Assembly (NCBI GenBank): GCA_023253905.1
Contig: JALREG010000359.1
Coordinates: forward strand, 1-5,248
Length of the DNA stretch: 5,248 nucleotides
Direction: 5' to 3'
Source of the DNA: Burkholderiaceae bacterium
Lineage (GTDB): Bacteria > Pseudomonadota > Gammaproteobacteria > Burkholderiales > Burkholderiaceae
Of this stretch, positions 1 to 4,867 are shown piece after piece. The first letter of the stretch is position 1. Every line of letters begins with the position of its first letter. Both the position numbers and the translations under genes were made by a program. Below the pieces are notes generated by a model. It did not search any database. It saw nothing but the letters and a program-made list of their open reading frames with translations, and had not been told where the DNA came from.

Positions 1-36
1 TTTGAAGGGCTGAACGCGGGTGTTGATGAGGGACAT
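1..36 (-). CDS. ahpC: Alkyl hydroperoxide reductase subunit C (peroxiredoxin), N-terminal 12 codons only
   Basis: The minus strand reads ATG at 36-34 and then MSLINTRVQPFK before the window ends. This matches the very conserved start of bacterial AhpC (E. coli begins MSLINTKIKPFK). AhpC is a cytosolic 2-Cys peroxiredoxin that reduces hydrogen peroxide, organic peroxides and peroxynitrite; it is recycled by AhpF or AhpD. The catalytic cysteines lie outside the window, so function rests only on the N-terminal signature. An AAGGA ribosome binding site at 49-45, 8 nt upstream, supports the start. The gene diverges from the GrdB-like selenoprotein gene across a 227-nt gap. Twelve residues is short evidence, but the match is distinctive. 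Confidence 0.82.
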   Translation of the reverse strand, partial: MSLINTRVQPFK

Positions 37-44
37 GATTTTTT

Positions 45-49
45 TCCTT
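45..49 (-). promoter_or_regulatory. Ribosome binding site of ahpC
   Basis: AAGGA on the minus strand lies 8 nt before the ATG of the partial ahpC gene. It is a normal Shine-Dalgarno match and supports the truncated reading frame as a real gene start. Confidence 0.7.
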
Positions 50-113
50 GTATGTGAGGAGAAGAGACAGCTTTTTTTGCGATGTGTTCGTGGTAGATCA
101 CGGCACGGAATGG

Positions 114-142
114 ATGATAGGTTTCGTATATCGATTATGGAA
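114..142 (-). promoter_or_regulatory. Candidate ahpC promoter
   Basis: On the minus strand a TATCAT -10 (119-114, 5 of 6 to TATAAT) sits 17 nt downstream of a poor -35, TTCCAT (142-137). This places transcription start near 107 and gives a leader of about 70 nt before ahpC. A weak -35 with a good -10 is typical of activator-dependent promoters, and the AT-rich phased region lies just upstream, where an activator would bind. It was read by eye only. Confidence 0.4.
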
Positions 143-168
143 ATTGATAGTTATAATTGACTCAATAG
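130..168. promoter_or_regulatory. AT-rich phased element in the divergent promoter region, possible OxyR-type operator
   Basis: Short A/T-rich motifs recur at exact 11-bp steps: CGAT at 132, ATTG at 143, TAAT at 154 and ATAG at 165. An ATAG also occurs at 147. OxyR, the usual activator of ahpC, binds four half-sites spaced about one helical turn (11 bp) apart, so the geometry suits it. The bases match the E. coli ATAG/CTAT consensus poorly. The position, just upstream of the ahpC -35, is right for activation. The identification as OxyR is inference. Confidence 0.33.
152..157 (+). promoter_or_regulatory. Candidate -10 box for the selenoprotein gene
   Basis: A perfect TATAAT on the plus strand lies 106 nt before the GTG start at 264. 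No good -35 exists at 16-18 nt upstream (the bases near 129-134 read TATCGA), so the promoter would need an activator. It lies inside the phased AT-rich element, so one regulator could serve both divergent genes. An alternative TTGACT at 157-162 has no acceptable -10 downstream. Confidence 0.3.
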
Positions 169-252
169 TCGCAGACTTATGCGTGGTCTGCGCCCGCCGG
201 TCTGCTCGGCAGGGCGGTGTATGCTCGGGTCAGCTGACAACGGCCCTGATTC

Positions 253-258
253 AGGAGG
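253..258 (+). promoter_or_regulatory. Ribosome binding site that decides the GTG start of the selenoprotein gene
   Basis: AGGAGG is a full Shine-Dalgarno match, 5 nt before the GTG at 264. It marks the true start: the earlier in-frame ATG at 48 overlaps the ahpC leader and yields about 70 residues unlike the family. The ATG at 260 is in another frame. Confidence 0.75.
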
Positions 259-263
259 CATGC

Positions 264-1484
264 GTGGCACGACTATCCGATCTGACCGAACATGAGCGCA
301 CTCATCTGCTCAAGCTGTGCGAGCAGGCGCCGCGACTGGAGCCCAAGGCGTGGGCAGACGCACGGCCGCTTTCCCGGCGTCGCGTGGCGATCATCAGCAC
401 TGCGGGCTTGCACGTGGGCAGCGATCCCGCGTTCGCGCCGGGTGAGGGCGCCACCGGTTATCGGGTGATTCCGGGCGATGTGAACCCAGCAACGCTCATG
501 ATGAGTCATCTCTCTGTGAGCTTCGATCGAAGTGGGTTTCGACGCGACCCGGATGTGGTGTTTCCCGTGTCCCGGCTGCGAGAGCTGGCCGCGGAGGGCG
601 TGATCGGCGCTGTGGCCGACTTTCATTACTCCTTCATGGGGGCACCGTTTCCGCCCACGCGGTTTGAATCGAAGGCCCGCGAGATCGCTGGGCTTCTGCG
701 TCGTGATGGGGTCGATGCAGCCGTTCTGATGCCGGTCTGACCGAATTGCACGTGCGCCGTGAGCGCCATCGGTCACTATCTGGAATCCGAAGGGATTGCT
801 ACCGCGTCGATCAGTCTGGTTCGCGAACATACTGAGGTGATGCGCCCACCGCGCGCACTGTGGGTGCCATTTCCGTTGGGCAGGCCAATGGGGGTAGCGC
901 ACGACCCGGCGTTTCAGCGCCGGGTGCTGAGGGCGCTACTGGCACTCTTTGAGCGTGAGTCGGGGCCGGTGCTTGAAGACTTTCCCGAGGATGCGCCCGC
1001 AGACTTGGTGGCGCATGCCGCTGAATCAGAGGGTGAAGCCTGTCCTGTGTTCTTTAATACGCCCGCAGCAGTACCCGATTCTGCGCGCGCCGCGCTGCTG
1101 CAATCTGAAATCGCGCAGCTTGCCCCCTGGCAGGCGCTCGCCGCCCAGCGTCGAGGCGCAAGCGTCTTCGGATTGAGCGGCAAGTCACCGCAGGCCTTGG
1201 CTGAGGTGCTTGTGGAGCGGTCCGAGGCAGCCTCCATCACTGCAGCCGAATGGCTGGCGCTCAAGCTCGCGATCGACGATCTTCGTACCTATTACGAGGA
1301 GGCTGCTTCGGCCCAGCCCTCGCCGCTTCCGTCATCTGAGCTTGAACAATGGTTCTATCGGAAAACAGTGGCTGGGGCGTTGCTGCACGACCTGCGCGCC
1401 GCAGGGCTCGCGCACGCGGATGCGACCGTCAGGCAGATTGCCGATCGGATGCTGATTCCCAGAAGGGTGCTCGAGGCAGGTTAG
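264..1484 (+). CDS. GrdB-like selenoprotein (glycine/sarcosine/betaine reductase component B family), UGA at codon 159 read as selenocysteine
   Basis: The frame gives 406 residues from GTG 264 to TAG 1482-1484 if TGA 738-740 is decoded as Sec159. The N-terminal half has family-type motifs: RRVAIISTAGLH (39-50), YRVIPGD (66-72), RRDPDVVFP (93-101), LRELAAEGVIG (105-115) and HYSFMG (121-126). After DAAVLMPV comes U-P-N-C-T-C (159-164), then SAIGHYLESEGI and a proline-rich segment ending PFPLGRPMG. The C-terminal part holds DDLRTYYEEAA and WFYRKTVAG (from W363). Clostridial GrdB has a redox-active Sec in a UxxCxxC motif, and proteobacterial relatives as I recall them have CPxC at this spot, so Sec159 aligns with Sec/Cys and Cys162 is the likely partner. 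In clostridia the protein belongs to substrate-specific amino-acid reductases; no other reductase gene is nearby, so the reaction here is unknown. The frame stays continuous on both sides of the TGA, and a SECIS-like hairpin follows. The alternative is a pseudogene with a Cys-to-stop change (TGC to TGA). Confidence 0.85.
738..740 (+). other. In-frame UGA, proposed selenocysteine codon (Sec159)
   Basis: TGA is the only stop between GTG 264 and TAG 1482. It falls exactly at the family's redox-active position, directly before P-N-C-T-C. Coding resemblance to GrdB-type proteins runs through on both sides in the same frame. That is what recoding predicts, and it is unlike a frameshift or random decay. 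Confidence 0.82.
738..775 (+). promoter_or_regulatory. Bacterial SECIS element (selenocysteine insertion hairpin)
   Basis: The UGA opens a perfect 7-bp lower stem, UGACCGA (738-744) with UCGGUCA (769-775). Inside it is an upper stem, GCGC (754-757) with GCGC (763-766), closed by the 5-nt loop CGUGA (758-762). Seventeen nucleotides separate the UGA from the apical loop, and G759 is the second loop base. Bacterial SECIS elements recognised by SelB usually have a short upper stem, a G in the first two loop positions and about 16-37 nt from UGA to loop, so all three criteria are met. The internal loop is asymmetric (745-753 against 767-768). The fold was done by hand. Confidence 0.75.
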
Positions 1485-1537
1485 GGAACGGTTTTCAGCG
1501 AGAGGCGGCACTCGCCTTCCCTGTGGTGGGTGCGGTG

Positions 1538-1918
1538 TTATTCGAGCACCATGCGCTGGTCGGAATAGGTGATCCTCACGGTCACCGACCCCTCGTTCAT
1601 CGTCCAGCGATCAATGTTGTAGGCGCGTACGCCGGTCTTATGCATCGGGTCGGCGTCGGCAATGGCCTTTGCTTCTTCAAATGATGAAGCCCTGATGATG
1701 ACCATCCCGCGACCGCGGGGCTCAGCGGACTCGGCACTCAGTGGCCCGGCGCCGAACATGATGCCGCGTCGCTCGAGGTCAACCTGATAGGCCAGATGCT
1801 CGGGGATCACCTTCGCGATCTCCTCCCACGGAGCGACGGGACGGGTGAATACGACATAGAAAATCTTCTTCAGAAATTTGTCGGCGTTCATCACGGGAGA
1901 GTTGGAGGGAGTAGACAT
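1538..1918 (-). CDS. YCII-related domain protein (dimeric alpha-beta barrel)
   Basis: This 126-residue cytosolic protein has a short polar leader (1-14), then IFYVVFTRP (19-27), a helix with PEHLAYQVDLERRG (39-52), GAGPL (56-60), a strand GMVIIRASS and helix FEEAKAIADADP (80-91), and HKTGVRAYNIDRW. This is the order expected of the YciI/YCII fold, a ferredoxin-like dimer related to muconolactone isomerase-type barrels. His41 and Asp90 fit the conserved His/Asp of the family. Such proteins are often found in catabolic clusters as isomerases, hydrolases or binding proteins, but the substrate here is unknown. The ATG at 1918 has an AAGGA site about 6 nt upstream; the later Met10 lacks one. The gene diverges from the Bug receptor and converges with the selenoprotein gene. 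Confidence 0.8.
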   Translation of the reverse strand: MSTPSNSPVMNADKFLKKIFYVVFTRPVAPWEEIAKVIPEHLAYQVDLERRGIMFGAGPLSAESAEPRGRGMVIIRASSFEEAKAIADADPMHKTGVRAYNIDRWTMNEGSVTVRITYSDQRMVLE

Positions 1919-1923
1919 ATCGG

Positions 1924-1929
1924 TTCCTT
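1924..1929 (-). promoter_or_regulatory. Ribosome binding site of the YCII gene
   Basis: AAGGAA on the minus strand lies 5 nt before the ATG at 1918-1916. It favours this start over the internal Met10. Confidence 0.65.
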
Positions 1930-1992
1930 ATTTCATTTCTGGAAACGCGGGCTCTGGTCTCGACATCGGCGAGTACTATCCGTCCATAAAAA

Positions 1993-2007
1993 CCGTGGGA
2001 GACACGG
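1993..2007 (+). promoter_or_regulatory. Hairpin holding the Shine-Dalgarno of the Bug receptor gene in its loop
   Basis: CCGTG (1993-1997) pairs perfectly with CACGG (2003-2007) around the loop GGAGA (1998-2002), and the ATG follows at 2008. The loop is the only ribosome binding site. The stem abuts the start codon, so folding could affect initiation. Five base pairs make only a modest structure, and this may be chance. Confidence 0.4.
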
Positions 2008-2991
2008 ATGATCGTGATTCAAAACTTTTTGTTCCGCGCGGTCTTCGGACTGTCTGTTGCATGCGCCGCCACGGTCGCAGCGGCTCAGGCTCCAGAAACC
2101 TATCCTAACCGGGCGCTTCGGTTCATCGTCGGTTTCGGCCCCGGTGGTAGTACCGACCTTCTGTCCCGGACGCTCGCCAATTTTCTCGCAGAGAAGCTGG
2201 GGCAGCCGGTTGTGCCCGACCTGAAGACCGGTGCTGCAGGCGCGATCGCGGCGGACATCGTCGCCAAGGCGCCCGCTGATGGACACACGCTGATTCTGCT
2301 CACAGGCGCGCATCCGGTCACCGGCTCAATGCGCAAGTCCCTGCCGCACGACGCGTTGCGCGATTTCTCGTTCGTTTCTACCGTCGTCTCCTACCCGGTC
2401 GCGCTGGTTGTGAGCACTGCATCGCCCTACCGCACCCTGGATGAACTTCTGGCGAAAGCCCGAACCCGAGCCGGAGAGGTGAGTTTTGCCTCGGTCGGCG
2501 TTGGAAGCGGTCAGCACCTGATCGGCGAGTGGATCGGGGTGGAGTCGGGCGTTGAGTTTCTGCATGTGCCCTTCAAGAGCCAGCCGATGGCGCTGACCGA
2601 AATGCTGGCGGGCCGAGTCGACATGATGATCGACACACTCACCAGCGCCTACCCGCAGGTGAAAGCGGGTAAGACGCGCGCGCTCGCCGTGACGACGCGA
2701 GAGCGCTCGCCCTTCCTGCCCGATGTGCCGTCCATCACGGCGATCGTCCCCAATGTCGAGTTCGCATCCTGGGCTGGCCTGGCAACGACCGCGGGGACGC
2801 CGCCTGCGGCGGTGGCAAGGTTGAATGCCCTGGTTCGGGAATTCCTGAAATCACCCGACGTGCTGAAATTGCTGGACACCCTCGCCGGTCAACCGTCGCC
2901 CTCTACGCCAGACGAGATGCGCCAACTGGTGCAGCGCGAGATGGGGCGCTGGGCAAAAGTCATCGAATCGCGCGGGATTGAGCGGCAGTAG
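2008..2991 (+). CDS. Bug/TctC-family tripartite tricarboxylate transporter substrate-binding protein
   Basis: This is a 327-residue secreted periplasmic receptor, the usual length for the family. Residues 1-28 form a signal peptide: a hydrophobic core (FLFRAVFGLSVACAA) ending AAAQA, with likely cleavage after Ala26 or Ala28. The mature protein begins with the family pattern YPNRALRFIVGFGPGGSTD (32-50). It continues with EKLGQPVV, TGAAGAIAADIVAKAPADGHTL, the FASVGVGSGQH and HVPFK segments, LAGRVDMMID, and the RALAVTT...LPDVPS segment typical of Bug proteins. These capture small carboxylates or related anions. No TctA/TctB membrane partners lie nearby, so it is an orphan receptor, as is common in Burkholderiales. 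The ligand cannot be predicted. The start is supported by the upstream GGGAGA and the signal peptide. Confidence 0.93.
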   Translation: MIVIQNFLFRAVFGLSVACAATVAAAQAPETYPNRALRFIVGFGPGGSTDLLSRTLANFLAEKLGQPVVPDLKTGAAGAIAADIVAKAPADGHTLILLTGAHPVTGSMRKSLPHDALRDFSFVSTVVSYPVALVVSTASPYRTLDELLAKARTRAGEVSFASVGVGSGQHLIGEWIGVESGVEFLHVPFKSQPMALTEMLAGRVDMMIDTLTSAYPQVKAGKTRALAVTTRERSPFLPDVPSITAIVPNVEFASWAGLATTAGTPPAAVARLNALVREFLKSPDVLKLLDTLAGQPSPSTPDEMRQLVQREMGRWAKVIESRGIERQ

Positions 2992-3099
2992 ATTTAGGCT
3001 GATTGATGGACCCAATCGCTACGGCGATGATCGTTTGCGCCTCGAGCAGGACCAGAATGCCTTGACAAAACGAGGGGCGATGAAGGGCTGGTCGGGTGT

Positions 3100-3135
3100 C
3101 CCCGTTACCTTCCCCGTTACCTGTAGCGGGGCTAC
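3100..3135. repeat. Tandem 12-nt repeat and hairpin between convergent genes
   Basis: CCCCGTTACCT occurs at 3100-3110 and again at 3112-3122, a 12-nt period. The second copy folds with 3124-3131 (CCCCGTTA against TAGCGGGG, with one G-T wobble) around a 4-nt loop, CCTG. A competing fold is GTAGC-GGG-GCTAC (3123-3135). It lies between the 3' ends of the Bug receptor and LysR genes, where a terminator is expected, but neither strand has a following T-tract. A bidirectional terminator is therefore possible but unproven. The rest of 2992-3169 shows nothing recognisable. Confidence 0.45.
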
Positions 3136-3169
3136 AAGGTACGCCGCGGTGCGGTCTGGTAGTGGCGCG

Positions 3170-4048
3170 TCAAAGGGCCTCTGTCAGATAGTCAATCAAT
3201 ACGCGCACCCGGTGCGGCACGTATCGATTACCTGGTAGCACCGCATAGATACCCAGGGCCTCTTCCTCGAACGCCTTGAGGATGACCTTGACCTTGCGCT
3301 TGGCGAGATAGGGCTCTGCGATGAAGTCGGGCTGACGCGCGATGCCCATTCCACGCGCGGCGGCCTCGGTGAGTACGACGCCGTTGTTGGCGACCAGTCG
3401 TCCTCGTACGGGTATTCGCAGTGCATGGTCTCGCTCGCGATAAATCCAGGTGCTGGCCGCTGTATCGTGGGCGTAGATCAGGCACTCGTGATTTTTGAGT
3501 TCCGATGGATGGCGAGGCTCGCCGTGCTGCCGTAGATAAGCGGGTGAGGCGAAGGTAAGCGGCCTGCATTCCCCGAGCTTACGAACGATGTCGCCCGACT
3601 GAAGCTCGGGGGTGATTCGGATGGTGAGGTCGAGACCCTCTTCGATGAGATCCACGCGTTGGTCGGATAGGTGCAGGATGAGTTCGATATGGGGTTGCTC
3701 CTGCGCGAAGCCGAGCAAAACAGGCATCAACCCCTGAAGACCGAAACTCAAGGGCAGCCCCAGGCGGATCCGTCCGCTTGGAACGGTGTTTTCTTCTGCA
3801 AGGCTGGACTCGGCGGCGTCCACCATGTTGAGGATGACGCGGCACTTTTCGAAGTAGGCCGCGCCGGCCGCGGTGAGCGTGAGCCGGCGGGTGCTGCGCG
3901 TGATCAGCTTGACACGCAGATGCGCTTCCAGCGCGGCGATCTGACGGGTGACCACCGATCGCGCGACCTGAAGGTGATTGGCTACCGTGATGAAGCTACC
4001 CGCTTCAGCAACGCGCATAAAGGTCTGCATTGAATCGAGCTTGTCCAT
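3170..4048 (-). CDS. LysR-family transcriptional regulator
   Basis: The protein has 292 residues, a normal LysR length. An N-terminal winged helix-turn-helix covers about 1-60 (MDKLDSMQTFMRVAEAGSF, then ANHLQVARSVVTRQIAALEAHL, then LITRSTRRLTLT). A linker helix follows, and then a periplasmic-binding-like effector domain from about 91 (GRIRLGLPLSFG, LDLTIRI near the first lobe, GIARQPDFIAEPYL). The MDKLxxMxxF start and RSTRR motif are typical of the CrgA/DhcR-like subgroup. These regulators respond to small molecules and usually control a divergent gene and themselves. The divergent neighbours here are the b561 and yceI genes. The start is fixed by homology, since no Shine-Dalgarno is seen; a palindrome touches the ATG. 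Confidence 0.93.
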   Translation of the reverse strand: MDKLDSMQTFMRVAEAGSFITVANHLQVARSVVTRQIAALEAHLRVKLITRSTRRLTLTAAGAAYFEKCRVILNMVDAAESSLAEENTVPSGRIRLGLPLSFGLQGLMPVLLGFAQEQPHIELILHLSDQRVDLIEEGLDLTIRITPELQSGDIVRKLGECRPLTFASPAYLRQHGEPRHPSELKNHECLIYAHDTAASTWIYRERDHALRIPVRGRLVANNGVVLTEAAARGMGIARQPDFIAEPYLAKRKVKVILKAFEEEALGIYAVLPGNRYVPHRVRVLIDYLTEAL

Positions 4049-4068
4049 TGTTGCGAATTATGCAACAA
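4048..4068. promoter_or_regulatory. Perfect 21-bp palindrome at the LysR start, likely autoregulatory operator
   Basis: TTGTTGC (4048-4054) and GCAACAA (4062-4068) are perfect inverted 7-bp arms around a 7-nt spacer, GAATTAT. The inner part, TTGC-N7-GCAA, fits the T-N11-A rule of LysR binding sites (T4052, A4064). It overlaps the first base of the LysR ATG and a likely -10 (CATAAT on the minus strand). Binding there would block the regulator's own transcription. The assignment to this LysR protein is inference. Confidence 0.6.
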
Positions 4069-4084
4069 ACAGTTTTTGATTAAA
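4057..4084 (-). promoter_or_regulatory. Candidate LysR promoter giving a nearly leaderless transcript
   Basis: On the minus strand CATAAT (4062-4057, 5 of 6) lies 16 nt below TTTAAT (4084-4079, a weak -35). Transcription would start at about 4050-4049, one or two bases before the ATG at 4048. This would explain why no Shine-Dalgarno precedes the gene. It was judged by eye. Confidence 0.35.
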
Positions 4085-4090
4085 CTGTTT
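4067..4090. promoter_or_regulatory. Second inverted repeat (9-bp arms), candidate operator between lysR and the b561 gene
   Basis: AAACAGTTT (4067-4075) and AAACTGTTT (4082-4090) are perfect inverted 9-bp arms with the spacer TTGATT. Each arm is itself nearly palindromic (AAAC-N-GTTT), so the pair also reads as a direct repeat with a 15-bp step. The spacer TTGATT resembles a rightward -35. The repeat overlaps the end of the first palindrome by two bases. It is a likely regulator binding site, or less likely a structural element. Confidence 0.5.
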
Positions 4091-4318
4091 TTCTGATCGT
4101 ATTCAATCTGTACAGTTACATTCGATGAGGATGATCTCCAGGGGGTTCGATCTGCGACTGTTCGCGATCCGGTAGTCGGCTGCTGGCCGTCACGGGGCGA
4201 ACGCGACGCTTGAACACGCTGGATACGGCAGGGCCTCGATACGCTGCCTGACGCCTTTATCGCGGATTCAGTGATCATGCGATAGCGATGGGCTGCGATC
4301 CCTTTACTGAGACGTATC
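4091..4318. other. Rest of the lysR-b561 intergenic region, no gene seen
   Basis: The first part is AT-rich with an 8-bp palindrome, CTGTACAG, at 4108-4115. From about 4130 it becomes GC-rich and shows no convincing reading frame, promoter or terminator. GGCAG and CTGCC near 4227-4249 could form a weak stem. The b561 ribosome binding site is poor (GAGA at 4309-4312). Confidence 0.4.
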
Positions 4319-4840
4319 ATGAACACCACCTACACGCCCGTCGCCAAGGGGTTTCACTGGCTGATGGCGGTCCTGATCCTGGGCGCCCTGACGCTGGGTC
4401 TATACATGCATGATCTGCCCCTGTCGCCACAAAAACTACAGCTCTACTCCTGGCACAAGTGGATAGGGGTGACCATTTTTGTTTTGGTCTGGCTGCGGCT
4501 GGCTTGGCGGGTCACGCACCGTCCACCTCCTCCGCCCGACACGCTCTCGCCGCGCATGAAGCGCCTGGCGTATGCCGGACACGCCCTGCTCTACGGCCTG
4601 ATGATCGTGATTCCTTTGAGCGGATGGTTGATGAGTTCTGCCAAGGGCTTTCAGACCGTGTGGTTTGGCGTGGTTCCCATTCCTGATCTGATCGGCCGCG
4701 ACCGCGACATGGGGGACCTTCTTCAAGCCGTACACAAAGCATTCACGATCGTCCTGATGCTGACGTTGGCCGGTCACATCGCCGCCGCACTCTGGCATCA
4801 CTTTGTCCTGAAGGACGGTACCCTGCGTCGCATCCGTTAA
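4319..4840 (+). CDS. Cytochrome b561 family membrane protein (CybB/YceJ-like)
   Basis: This 173-residue inner-membrane di-heme protein has four predicted transmembrane helices, at about 12-30, 45-65, 84-105 and 135-162. Candidate heme-ligand histidines are His13 (KGFHW), His46 (WHKWIG), His139 (VHK) and His153 (GHIAA), matching the four-ligand pattern of E. coli CybB; His88 and His160-161 are also present. A proline-rich loop (69-73) separates helices 2 and 3. CybB oxidises superoxide and passes the electron to ubiquinone. YceJ, a paralogue, sits beside yceI in E. coli. The yceI gene directly downstream makes YceJ the better analogue here, but the biochemical role is not decided by sequence. 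Family assignment is firm. Confidence 0.93.
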   Translation: MNTTYTPVAKGFHWLMAVLILGALTLGLYMHDLPLSPQKLQLYSWHKWIGVTIFVLVWLRLAWRVTHRPPPPPDTLSPRMKRLAYAGHALLYGLMIVIPLSGWLMSSAKGFQTVWFGVVPIPDLIGRDRDMGDLLQAVHKAFTIVLMLTLAGHIAAALWHHFVLKDGTLRRIR

Positions 4841-4867
4841 TCACCCTCCTTTTTTAATTGCGCCAAT

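Noticed and set aside
48..263. N-terminal extension of the selenoprotein gene from ATG 48
   Set aside because: The extra residues do not resemble the family and overlap the ahpC leader and promoter region. AGGAGG with GTG 264 is a far better start.
273..902. 209-codon open frame on the minus strand opposite the selenoprotein gene
   Set aside because: It has no recognisable domain, lies antisense to strong homology, and is explained by high GC. It does run across the TGA region, but only as a shadow.
759..1484. A separate 241-residue gene starting at GTG 759
   Set aside because: No ribosome binding site is seen, the start falls inside the SECIS loop, and the frame continues the upstream gene through a TGA. 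It is the C-terminal part of the GrdB-like protein.
1498..1518. Possible terminator between the selenoprotein and YCII genes
   Set aside because: Only 5-bp stems form (AGGCG with CGCCT, or GCGAG with CTCGC), and no T-tract follows on either strand.
3062..3090. TTGACA at 3062-3067 as a promoter
   Set aside because: No -10-like hexamer at 16-18 nt and no gene downstream on that strand.
2978..3238. 86-codon plus-strand frame after the Bug receptor
   Set aside because: It overlaps both neighbouring genes, has no ribosome binding site, and has no recognisable protein features.
3982..4329. 115-codon minus-strand frame across the lysR-b561 region
   Set aside because: It overlaps the lysR start and the operators in another frame, with no domain or start signal.
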